The translations under genes were made by a program, and so were the position numbers. Below, piece by piece: positions 26,123-33,052 of a DNA stretch of 44,624 nt. The notes below the pieces were generated by a model that worked only from the letters and a program-made list of their open reading frames with translations, ran no database searches and was not told the origin of the DNA. Source of the stretch: an uncultured Eubacterium sp. (GTDB lineage: Bacteria > Bacillota > Clostridia > Oscillospirales > Acutalibacteraceae); contig CAJOJV010000029.1 of the NCBI GenBank assembly GCA_905234995.1, positions 1-44,624 on the forward strand. Direction: 5' to 3'. Position 1 is the stretch's first letter. Each line of letters opens with the position of its first letter.

Positions 26123-26144
26123 TTATAAACTAATTATAAACTAA
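26123..26144. repeat. Tandem duplicate of an 11-bp unit
   Basis: TTATAAACTAA occurs twice head to tail, about 50 nt before the small basic protein gene. One helical turn apart, so it could be a paired protein-binding site. The rest of 25845-26194 is AT-rich and shows nothing else convincing. Confidence 0.6.
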
Positions 26145-26194
26145 CGCCAAATGCGCACAATAATATTGAAATTTTACTGAAAGGAAGTTCAATT

Positions 26195-26422
26195 ATGGCG
26201 CGCAAAATGCCGAAGAAAAACAAAATAAAATTCACCCCGAAGGGTGAATACGTTAAAAAATATCAGCTCAGCCCGCAGGGCGAAGCGGCAACGAACGCTT
26301 TCGGGGCTAATATGGCAAATCCGACCGTGCAGCCCGACGGCAGAACGGAAATGGGAGTTGCCGTGCCCGACGAGCAAAACGTTGAATATTCAAAGGAATA
26401 CGGCGAGGAGAATAAGCTGTAA
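26195..26422 (+). CDS. Small basic protein, tentatively DUF3787-like
   Basis: 75 residues with a strong AAAGGAAG ribosome site. The first 20 residues are basic (ARKMPKKNKIKFTPKGEYVKK) and the rest is polar, with a closing VAVPDEQNVEYSKEYGEENK that resembles the end of the clostridial DUF3787 family (VxIPSExxVExAKEWVxEN). No cysteines, signal peptide or membrane helix. The ribosome site, base composition and end-to-end coding make it a real gene. Function unknown; the family link is a weak resemblance. Confidence 0.7.
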   Translation: MARKMPKKNKIKFTPKGEYVKKYQLSPQGEAATNAFGANMANPTVQPDGRTEMGVAVPDEQNVEYSKEYGEENKL

Positions 26423-26433
26423 AAAACTAAATA

Positions 26434-26587
26434 CAATCCTTGATTGTGCTAAATTACCTTCGGTAGCTAAATTTGCCTGCGGCAAGCGAAAGGTTGACCA
26501 AAGGTCAACGCTAATCAGCTCGGCGTTAGCCGAATTCAGCAGCGTCGCTATTTAGCTGCAAAGCAATTTAGCGTTTGCATCGGCAAA
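26434..26587. repeat. Array of consecutive mini-hairpins, non-coding
   Basis: At least six small perfect stem-loops in a row: CAATC/GATTG (26434-26446), TACCTTCGGTA (26455-26465), TGCCTGCGGCA (26474-26484), GTTGACC/GGTCAAC (26493-26509), CGGCGTTAGCCG (26521-26532) and TTTGC/GCAAA (26574-26587). GCTAAATT and its complement recur between them. The stretch lies between the small gene and its terminator. It may be an RNA structure or a degraded repeat. Confidence 0.7.
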
Positions 26588-26609
26588 CATTCAGCTTTGC
26601 ATTTGTACT

Positions 26610-26641
26610 AAAAAAAGGAACTGCACCGCAGTTCCTTTTTT
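26610..26641. terminator. Bidirectional terminator
   Basis: A run of A, GGAACTGC, ACC, GCAGTTCC and a run of T. It serves the small gene on the plus strand and the XRE gene, which ends at 26644, on the minus strand. Confidence 0.92.
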
Positions 26642-26643
26642 GT

Positions 26644-26856
26644 TTAATCCTCGGGTGAATATTCAAGAATATCACCCGGCTGGCAATCAAGCGCCTCACA
26701 GATTGCAATCAGGGTTGAGAAACGGATTGCGCTGATGTGCCCGTTTTTGAGCTTGGAAAGATTAACGTTTGCAACGCCGACCTTTTCCGAAAGCTCGTTA
26801 AGGCTCATTTTGCGGTCTGCCATAACCCTATCAAGTCTGAGTATTATCTTTCCCAT
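26644..26856 (-). CDS. XRE-family transcriptional regulator (YozG-like)
   Basis: 70 residues, a single helix-turn-helix domain: KMSLNELSEKVGVANVNLSKLKNG. The GGAGGT ribosome site is 7 nt ahead. Members of this short family end with CQPGDILEY, as here. It lies 18 nt after the DUF2975 gene and is transcribed with it from the promoter at 27648-27675. In known pairs the regulator controls its own operon, and the membrane partner is thought to modulate it; this is family knowledge, not visible here. Confidence 0.92.
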   Translation of the reverse strand: MGKIILRLDRVMADRKMSLNELSEKVGVANVNLSKLKNGHISAIRFSTLIAICEALDCQPGDILEYSPED

Positions 26857-26874
26857 TGCTTTAACCTCCGTTTA

Positions 26875-27594
26875 TCAAAGCGTTTCATCGGACTGCTGCT
26901 GAAGCTCTGCGCCATATTTGAAAACGAGCGTTAATACGAATACGACTGCAAGCACGAGAAGGCCGCCAAGATTGAGAGAGAAATTAATCGTGGTGCTGCC
27001 CGTGCCGATTGCGCCCCAAACGGATTCGGTGATTGCGGAAAGCACGATTACAGGAATCAGCGACCAGCCGAAATTCTGCATTCTCTTGATTACGTTTTCG
27101 GTGAAAGGAGTTTCACATTCCTTAAGTGCCTTCATCAGCGCCTTAATCATATAGAACATTGCGGTTAAGCCGCCGAGATAAAGGAAGCTGATAACGAGAG
27201 CGGCAATAAACTTTTGAGCTGAAAACTCAATGGGATTCGTTTTTGCATTGATGTTGAAGCCGTTTTCCGTTTCTGCAACGGAGAACTCGGAAATATCCTT
27301 ATCATCAACGGTGATATCCACGCCCTCCGGAAGCTGCTCTGCAAGGTCTGCAAAATCCTCGCCGCCGTCAACTGTGACAAAGCCCTTAAGCTTTTCAAGA
27401 ATATTGCTGCTTGCAGTTACGTCAAAATTAGTTGTAACCGATACGTTAACATTCTCCTTGGCAACCATTCCTGCCGCAACCGTTCCGAGCGCAGTTGCAA
27501 CCATTCCTGCAATCAGCACGATGATTACAATGATTGAAACGATATAGCCGATTGTGCCTGCTGTGTTAATGTTTTGCCTCATTTTTGTGTTCAT
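26875..27594 (-). CDS. DUF2975 membrane protein, partner of the XRE regulator
   Basis: 239 residues with a GGAGGT ribosome site. An N-terminal membrane helix (about 14-45) is followed by an extracytoplasmic segment of about 90 residues rich in Asp, Glu and Val. Three more helices come next (about 130-150, 175-195, 205-228), then the family ending KYGAELQQQSDETL. DUF2975 proteins normally have four helices and pair with a YozG-type regulator, exactly as here. The long soluble loop between helices 1 and 2 is larger than the usual one and could be a sensing part. Function is not established. Confidence 0.88.
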   Translation of the reverse strand: MNTKMRQNINTAGTIGYIVSIIVIIVLIAGMVATALGTVAAGMVAKENVNVSVTTNFDVTASSNILEKLKGFVTVDGGEDFADLAEQLPEGVDITVDDKDISEFSVAETENGFNINAKTNPIEFSAQKFIAALVISFLYLGGLTAMFYMIKALMKALKECETPFTENVIKRMQNFGWSLIPVIVLSAITESVWGAIGTGSTTINFSLNLGGLLVLAVVFVLTLVFKYGAELQQQSDETL

Positions 27595-27625
27595 AATAAT
27601 ACCTCCAAACGAATTGAATTAACAA

Positions 27626-27702
27626 TTTAATGTTTATCGTTAATTTCATTATACACGGTTTTTTACATTTGTCAAGAGTTTTTTAATGTTTTTCGTTAAT
27701 TT
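27626..27702 (-). promoter_or_regulatory. Promoter of the DUF2975-XRE operon flanked by a direct repeat (likely operator)
   Basis: On the minus strand TTGACA (27675-27670), a 16-nt spacer and TATAAT (27653-27648), close to consensus. On the plus strand two 21-bp copies, differing at one base, flank it: 27626-27646 and 27682-27702. Their core is TTAATGTTTATCGTTAA, with T for A in the second copy. Binding at both sites would enclose the promoter, consistent with autorepression by the XRE protein. The repeats are seen; the binding is inferred. Confidence 0.75.
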
Positions 27703-27748
27703 TTTTGCATTTTTTATAAATTACCTATTCAGAAGCAAAAGTGCCGTG

Positions 27749-27778
27749 TTGCAATAGTGTTATATAATATGTTATAAT
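27749..27778 (+). promoter_or_regulatory. Promoter of the radC operon
   Basis: TTGCAA (27749-27754), an 18-nt spacer and TATAAT (27773-27778). Confidence 0.6.
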
Positions 27779-27817
27779 TATTATAATCATTATACAGAGC
27801 TCGGAGAAACGCGCGCG

Positions 27818-28489
27818 ATGGAACGCAGGGAAAGCCTTAAGAAAAAATTCAATAATGACAGGGCTTCCCTTTCCGACGAGGAGCTGCTTGAGCTTTTGCT
27901 TTATTATTCGGGACTGAAGGACGGCGCTGAGGAGAAGGCAGCACAGCTTATTAAGGCTTTCGGCAGCCTAAACGGCGTGATTACCGCACCCGAGCCTGCG
28001 CTGAAAAGGCACGGGATTTCCGACAACGCAGCGATTCTGCTTGCGCTTGCGATCGACCTTGAGCGGCAGATTAATGCAGACGCCTGCAAAGAAATCAGAA
28101 AGCTTGACGGCGTGCAGAAAGCAATCGACTATTGCCGCAATGTTCTGTGCACCGATCCGCTTGAAAATATGATTATCATCACGCTTGATGAAAATTCAAA
28201 AATCATTCAGCTTCACCGCCTGACGGTGCTCGGCACGGTAAGCTCCGTTACGGTAAGCCCACAGGAGATTATGAAGCGCGTGATTTTTGACAATGCGCAC
28301 AGCATTATCGTTGCCCACAACCACCCGCACGGCTATGCCGAGGCATCAACCGATGACGTTGAATTCACGCTGAAAACGATGGAGCTTTTAAGAAACGTCG
28401 GCGTTTCGCTGAAGGACCATATTATAATCGGCGAGGGCTGTGCAATGTCTATGCGATGCAATGAAAAGCTGAAAGATTATTTTGATTAA
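27818..28489 (+). CDS. radC: RadC-family JAB-domain protein
   Basis: 223 residues. An N-terminal helix-hairpin-helix region (LSDEELLELLLYYSG, ISDNAAILLALAIDL) is followed by the JAB/MPN domain with AHNHPHGYAEASTDD (the metal site His-x-His...Asp) and DHIIIGEG. Most RadC proteins read HNHPSG; here the Ser is His, but the metal ligands remain. The family was once tied to DNA repair; its true role is open. It opens a three-gene run (19 nt, then a 4-nt overlap). The ribosome site (GGAG) is 12 nt upstream, longer than usual. Confidence 0.93.
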   Translation: MERRESLKKKFNNDRASLSDEELLELLLYYSGLKDGAEEKAAQLIKAFGSLNGVITAPEPALKRHGISDNAAILLALAIDLERQINADACKEIRKLDGVQKAIDYCRNVLCTDPLENMIIITLDENSKIIQLHRLTVLGTVSSVTVSPQEIMKRVIFDNAHSIIVAHNHPHGYAEASTDDVEFTLKTMELLRNVGVSLKDHIIIGEGCAMSMRCNEKLKDYFD

Positions 28490-28508
28490 AAATATGGAGG
28501 AAACAGAT

Positions 28509-28853
28509 ATGACTATTGAAGAAAAGAAAGCGCTTGCACAGGCGGCAATCGACGCGGGAAGCTCCTGCGCCGAATTCAAGGCGGCTGCTCAGAATTACAT
28601 TGACGCGCTCGGCACAAGCGGCGAAAAGGCTGCGGCTGCTGCGCTGGTTGCAGAGGCAAAAGAGGACATTAACCTGATTGACGACACGATTGCATTTTTA
28701 AAAAGCGAAATGGCTGTTAAAATCTTCGGCGCAGAGCTTGCGCCCGTAAAGCTTGCTGAGGCTGAGGCGCATAAAGCTAACGGCGGCATTTACTGCGACT
28801 GCCCCGGCTGCGCTGCTGCAGAGGCAATTATCAACGCCGAGGCAGAATTATGA
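28509..28853 (+). CDS. Small CDCPxC-motif protein (often labelled Hsp90-like in clostridia)
   Basis: 114 residues from the ATG at 28509, which has GGAGG 8 nt ahead; earlier in-frame ATGs lack such a site. The protein is mostly alpha-helical, rich in Ala and Glu. It ends with GGIYCDCPGCAAAEAII, a conserved Cys-x-Cys-Pro-x-Cys cluster that may bind metal or iron-sulphur. Similar clostridial proteins carry the annotation 'molecular chaperone Hsp90', for which I see no support: no GHKL or client-binding domain is present. Its stop overlaps the next start by 4 nt. Confidence 0.8.
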   Translation: MTIEEKKALAQAAIDAGSSCAEFKAAAQNYIDALGTSGEKAAAAALVAEAKEDINLIDDTIAFLKSEMAVKIFGAELAPVKLAEAEAHKANGGIYCDCPGCAAAEAIINAEAEL

Positions 28854-29389
28854 TTTGGGTTAGTGAAATTAAAACCGCTCCTCCCGAGGAATACAAAAAC
28901 GAGCTTCAGAAAAGCGTTTATGAAACGCTTGAAAGGCTGAGCATTCCTTTTGAGCGCGTTGATAACGACGAGGCGCTGACGATGGAGGACTGCATTGCGA
29001 TTGACAAGGCGCTGAGCACCAAAACGGCAAAGGCGCTTTTCCTTTGCAACAGGCAAAAAACAAATTTTTATCTGTTCGTCACTGCGGGCGACAAGCCCTT
29101 TGTGACTAAGGATTTCGGCAAAGCGCTTGAAATCAGCCGCGTTTCCTTTGCGCCGCCGGAAATAATGCTTGATATGCTTGGAACGATACCCGGCTGTGCA
29201 AGCATTCTTAGCGTGCTTAAGGACGGCGAAAGCAGAGTTAAGCTCGTTATTGACAAAGAGGTTATCTCCGCACCCGAATTTGCAAGCCCCGACTGCACCA
29301 CGACGGGCTATATAAAAATCGGCACGGACGATATTCTTAACAAATACCTGCCCGAAACGGGGCATAAACCGATAATAATTGAGGTTTAA
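28850..29389 (+). CDS. YbaK/ProXp-type aminoacyl-tRNA deacylase
   Basis: 179 residues. It matches the 'prolyl-tRNA synthetase associated' trans-editing family: VYETLERLSIPFERVDNDEALTMEDC at the start, TAKALFLCNRQKTNFYLFV, GKALEISRVSFAPPEIM and CTTTGYIKI. Relatives (PrdX, ProXp-ala) hydrolyse Ala mischarged on tRNA-Pro. The ATG overlaps the upstream stop (ATGA). The likely role is free-standing proofreading; substrate specificity is inferred. Confidence 0.9.
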   Translation: MIWVSEIKTAPPEEYKNELQKSVYETLERLSIPFERVDNDEALTMEDCIAIDKALSTKTAKALFLCNRQKTNFYLFVTAGDKPFVTKDFGKALEISRVSFAPPEIMLDMLGTIPGCASILSVLKDGESRVKLVIDKEVISAPEFASPDCTTTGYIKIGTDDILNKYLPETGHKPIIIEV

Positions 29390-29393
29390 AACT

Positions 29394-29425
29394 AAGGCTT
29401 GAATTCATTTCAAGCCTTATTATTA
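29394..29425 (+). terminator. Terminator of the radC operon
   Basis: AAGGCTTGAA, TTCAT, TTCAAGCCTT, then an AT-rich tail. Confidence 0.8.
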
Positions 29426-29478
29426 TAAATATATTATTAATACATATTATATAAAAAGACAAATTTAATTAAAAAGTG

Positions 29479-29507
29479 TTGATAATTTGCCGATAATATG
29501 TTAAATT
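29479..29507 (+). promoter_or_regulatory. Promoter of the radical SAM gene
   Basis: TTGATA (29479-29484), a 17-nt spacer and TAAATT (29502-29507). Confidence 0.5.
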
Positions 29508-29550
29508 AAAAACTTAATGAACCGTTTATTTACCCCTAAGGAGATATTTA

Positions 29551-30975
29551 ATGGCTAAGATTAAAAGCAACACGCTGCATAAAATCGGAAACAAGCTATT
29601 TAAATATATGTATAAAAATCCTGAGCGCAATATGCTGAGGATTATTAAGATTGCAAAATCGGTTGCGGGCGGTATGTATCCTAAGGGCACCTTTGAAACC
29701 CCGATTGATATCGTTTCAAACAAAAATAATATATGGCACGATTACCTTTTTAACGGTCTTAAAGACGTTGACGAAAGGGTTTTAACGCGAGCCATTCTTA
29801 CCTTCGGTATTGACGCGGGCTACGTCGGCACCTCCACTCTGAGAGCTAAGCGCGATGAGCTGCACATCAATATTCCGTGGGTTATTCTGCTTGACCCCAC
29901 CTCTGCCTGCAATCTGAAATGCAAGGGCTGCTGGGCGGCTGAATACGGATATAAATCCAATCTCACCCTTGATGAGATGAGAAAGCTTATCAGCGAGGCT
30001 AAGGAGCTTGGCACGCATTTCTTTATGTTCACGGGCGGCGAGCCGCTTGTGCGAAAGGAAGATATATTAACTCTTGTTCGTGAAAATCAGGACTGCATTT
30101 TCCTTGCATATACAAACGGCACGCTTGTTGATCAAAAATTCTGCAAGGATATGAAGGAAGCGGGCAACCTTGCGCTTGCGCTTTCAATTGAGGGCACGAG
30201 AGAAACCACGGACGCACGCCGCGGCGAGGGCGTTTATGACAAGGTTATGGAGGCAATGCGCCTGCTTAAGGAAAACAAATGCCTGTTCGGCACATCGGTT
30301 TGCTACACCAGCCAGAATTATGAGGCTGTTACAAGCGATGAATTTTACGATATGGAAATTGAGATGGGCGCAAAATTTGCGTGGTATTTCCACTATATGC
30401 CCGTTGGCGCCGGAGCGGACACAGAGCTGCTTTTAACCCCTGAGCAGAGAGAGCATGTTTACCGTGCAATCAGGGAAAAACGCAATTCCAAAACCGGCAA
30501 GCCTATTTTCACCGTTGATTTTCAGAATGACGGCGAATTCGTTGGCGGCTGTATCGGCGGCGGCAGAAACTATTTTCACGTTAATTCCGAGGGCGATGTT
30601 GAGCCCTGCGTTTTCATCCATTACAGCGACAGCAATATAAGAGAAAAGAGCGTGCTGGAATGCCTGCGCTCTCCCCTTTTCTTTGAATATTATAAGGGGC
30701 AGCCGTTTAACGATAATATGCTGCGCCCCTGCCCGATGCTTGAAAATCCCGAAAAGCTGCAGGCGCTTGTTAAAAGGGCAGGCGCAAAATCAACAAATCT
30801 TATTCAGCCGGAAAGCGCTGAGGAGCTTTGCGCAAAATGCGAGGTTTATGCAAAGAACTGGGCGCCCAAAGCAAAGAATATCTGGGAAGAAAAGGAGCGA
30901 TTCAAGCCCTACACCCAGTATTGGCGCGACACGCCCGAGGGAAAAGCCGAACTTGCAAAACAGAACCAAGAATAA
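29551..30975 (+). CDS. Radical SAM protein with SPASM-like C-terminal cysteines
   Basis: 474 residues with a TAAGGAGA ribosome site. About 105 N-terminal residues precede the radical SAM core, so it is longer at this end than the MoaA type. CNLKCKGC places the three cluster ligands at C120, C124 and C127; FMFTGGEPL is the SAM-binding motif. The C-terminal part has further cysteines (GGCIGG, EPCVFIHYSD, RPCPML, CAKCEVYA), as in SPASM-type enzymes with auxiliary clusters. Such enzymes modify peptides, cofactors or sulphatases. There is no precursor peptide or partner gene beside it: upstream is the radC operon and downstream a convergent gene. The substrate is unknown. Confidence 0.88.
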   Translation: MAKIKSNTLHKIGNKLFKYMYKNPERNMLRIIKIAKSVAGGMYPKGTFETPIDIVSNKNNIWHDYLFNGLKDVDERVLTRAILTFGIDAGYVGTSTLRAKRDELHINIPWVILLDPTSACNLKCKGCWAAEYGYKSNLTLDEMRKLISEAKELGTHFFMFTGGEPLVRKEDILTLVRENQDCIFLAYTNGTLVDQKFCKDMKEAGNLALALSIEGTRETTDARRGEGVYDKVMEAMRLLKENKCLFGTSVCYTSQNYEAVTSDEFYDMEIEMGAKFAWYFHYMPVGAGADTELLLTPEQREHVYRAIREKRNSKTGKPIFTVDFQNDGEFVGGCIGGGRNYFHVNSEGDVEPCVFIHYSDSNIREKSVLECLRSPLFFEYYKGQPFNDNMLRPCPMLENPEKLQALVKRAGAKSTNLIQPESAEELCAKCEVYAKNWAPKAKNIWEEKERFKPYTQYWRDTPEGKAELAKQNQE

Positions 30976-30982
30976 GAAAACT

Positions 30983-31013
30983 CCCCTTTGGAATTCCAAA
31001 GGGGTTATTTTTA
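30983..31013 (+). terminator. Terminator of the radical SAM gene
   Basis: CCCCTTTGGAATTCCAAAGGGG, a perfect palindrome followed by TTATTTTTA. Confidence 0.88.
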
Positions 31014-32066
31014 TATTTCCAGAAAAGAAATATCTCTATCTGCCTTGTCTTTTGCAAAATGCACGCTTCGCTGAACTTTTGATAAATCGCTACAGGCAAC
31101 AAACCTATTTGACTGAGCAAGCGAAATACAATTCAAATGGCAAACATCGTGTGTATTTATTCGTTTAACTTTATAGTGATATATGCCTTTTTCCTTAATG
31201 ACGGATTCGCGTAATACACTGTTATCTGAAAACCCCAATGCAGAAGAAATCTCGCCTAAATCCACTAAGCCAAACATATTGATACTGTCAGACAGCATCT
31301 TATAAAACACACTCATTGAGATAATCGCAAGTTTTTTTGATATTGGATAAACCATATAATCACGCGGGCCGAGCATCCTTGATATATTATAAGGATAATC
31401 ATTTGCTTCATCTAAGAAAGCCATTAAAGTAGCGCTGAGTTTTTGATATGCAAGTTCACCCTTATAAGCCCCTCTTCCCACATCGGGAATAAAGAATTCT
31501 TCGCTTTCCTTAGGGCGCACAAATATCAGATAATTATTTAATACCTCACGCAATTCCGCCCAAAGTGAAGCATTCATATTCGAATCTTCCTTTGGTTCAT
31601 TACCTTCAAATAATTTTTTCTCGAAACTGTCTATATAATTAAAACAGTCCTTGGAGTTTTCTAACTTCAGAAATCCGTTTAAAATTTTAGCGGTATCACG
31701 TCCGAATAAACCCTGCCATTCTTCGGGAATTGTCTTATAGTAGGACTTTCCCTCATTCGTAAACTCATATTTAAACCTTATTGAGGAAACCACAAGATAC
31801 TTCTTTATTATAAATAATTCATCGGCAGTTAAACCAATGGCGTTTTTTGCGTTTTCAAGTTTGTTGTGATACAGATTTGCAAAGGTATATTCTGCCTTAT
31901 GACAAAGGTCTTTTTCCAACTGCTCAGGATAATAATCCTGTTCTGCAAATACAGACTTAGTATTTCTGACCGAAGTGGTTTTTCTTTCAAAATCGCAATA
32001 TATCAAATTATTATTTTCGTTACAAAAATTTTTCAGAATAAACTGCGGAACATAATGGCTGTTCAT
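31011..32066 (-). CDS. DUF4238 domain protein
   Basis: 351 residues from the ATG at 32066, with GGAGAG ahead; an in-frame TTG 5 codons upstream is less well placed. The start NSHYVPQFILKNFCNE is the family signature, followed by SVFAEQDYY and an alpha-helical body. No membrane helix or signal peptide. The gene is more AT-rich, with more AAT, ATA and TTA codons than its neighbours, which suggests later acquisition. DUF4238 genes are scattered and often accessory; a function in defence or in nucleic-acid handling has been suggested for some families of this kind, but nothing here shows it. Confidence 0.85.
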   Translation of the reverse strand: MNSHYVPQFILKNFCNENNNLIYCDFERKTTSVRNTKSVFAEQDYYPEQLEKDLCHKAEYTFANLYHNKLENAKNAIGLTADELFIIKKYLVVSSIRFKYEFTNEGKSYYKTIPEEWQGLFGRDTAKILNGFLKLENSKDCFNYIDSFEKKLFEGNEPKEDSNMNASLWAELREVLNNYLIFVRPKESEEFFIPDVGRGAYKGELAYQKLSATLMAFLDEANDYPYNISRMLGPRDYMVYPISKKLAIISMSVFYKMLSDSINMFGLVDLGEISSALGFSDNSVLRESVIKEKGIYHYKVKRINTHDVCHLNCISLAQSNRFVACSDLSKVQRSVHFAKDKADRDISFLEI

Positions 32067-32116
32067 AAATCTCTCCGACAAAAAACTGATTCTAAAATTA
32101 ATTCAATAAAATTATA

Positions 32117-33052
32117 TTAAAACCATTTGCGCTTTCTGCCAATTAGCATAAGGACGAGCACAACGAGGGCGGAAAGAGCGATTACGTATATATACCCGTA
32201 TCTCCACGCAAATTCGGGCATTGCATGGAAATTCATTCCGTACCAGCCGACAATCAGCGTGAGCGGGAAGAATATGCTTGTCATAACCGTGAAGCGCTTC
32301 ATCGTCTGATTAAGCTTTAAATCAAGGAACGCGGAATAAGCATCCTGCAGATGATTAACCGAATTGCTGAGGCTATCCGTATCCTCGCGCAGGCGGATGA
32401 TTTTATTTGTGACATTGGAAATATACATTAAATCCTCGCTGTCAAAAATATCATTTTCATTTTCCTCAAGCGCCTCTGTGAAATCAAGCAGTTGCTCATA
32501 ATAGTTATGCATTGTGAGCAGCTCCTTTTTCAGCTGCAGCAAATCAAGGCTGAAATCATCATCCGTGTTATCCTTGAGCACATCTGCCTCAAGCTCCGTG
32601 ATTTCATTGCCCGTATCCTCAATGAACTTGAAATCATTAACAATCAGCGCGTCAAGAAAGGCGTAAATTATCTTTTCAAGCGTTGTGTTCTGCGCGGGAT
32701 AACGGTTAAGCGCCGCTTCAAACTTGCGCTTTGTTGAGCCATCCTTATCCGCAACGTCAACAAGGATTATCATATTCTTTTTAATATAAATCGCAATGCA
32801 GTCATCCTCTGCCTTTAAATCGGCAGTATTTGCAATGCGAAGCTCCGTGAAGGTGTAATCCTCATACACCTCCACATCACTGCGAAAATACTTATTTGCC
32901 GCCTTGCAGGCAGCAATGCTTGAGCGCGCAAAGCCGAATTCCGTGCCGAACTGCTCTAATTCATCGGGAGTGACATAGCCGATTGTGAGCACGTTTTCAT
33001 CAATGCTTTTATAATCAATCGGCGTTTCCCTGTCCTCAAGAGTGAAAAACAT
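32117..33052 (-). CDS. corA: CorA-family Mg2+ (divalent cation) transporter
   Basis: 311 residues. The ATG at 33052 overlaps the last base of the stop of the large PI-PLC gene (TAATG), with GAGGTGGGGG as the ribosome site. A long cytoplasmic alpha/beta N-terminal domain (about 1-240) precedes two membrane helices with the signature YGMNFHAMPEF (GMN at 272-274). The C terminus GRKRKWF is basic, as in the family. It is translated from the same message as the PI-PLC protein, an unusual neighbour. Confidence 0.93.
   Translation of the reverse strand: MFFTLEDRETPIDYKSIDENVLTIGYVTPDELEQFGTEFGFARSSIAACKAANKYFRSDVEVYEDYTFTELRIANTADLKAEDDCIAIYIKKNMIILVDVADKDGSTKRKFEAALNRYPAQNTTLEKIIYAFLDALIVNDFKFIEDTGNEITELEADVLKDNTDDDFSLDLLQLKKELLTMHNYYEQLLDFTEALEENENDIFDSEDLMYISNVTNKIIRLREDTDSLSNSVNHLQDAYSAFLDLKLNQTMKRFTVMTSIFFPLTLIVGWYGMNFHAMPEFAWRYGYIYVIALSALVVLVLMLIGRKRKWF

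Noticed and set aside
26244..26555. Open frame over the mini-hairpin array
   Set aside because: Overlaps the small basic protein in another frame and has no initiation signal; the DNA is repeat-like.
28509..28853. Hsp90 function for the small CDCPxC protein
   Set aside because: It is far too short and has no ATPase or client domain.
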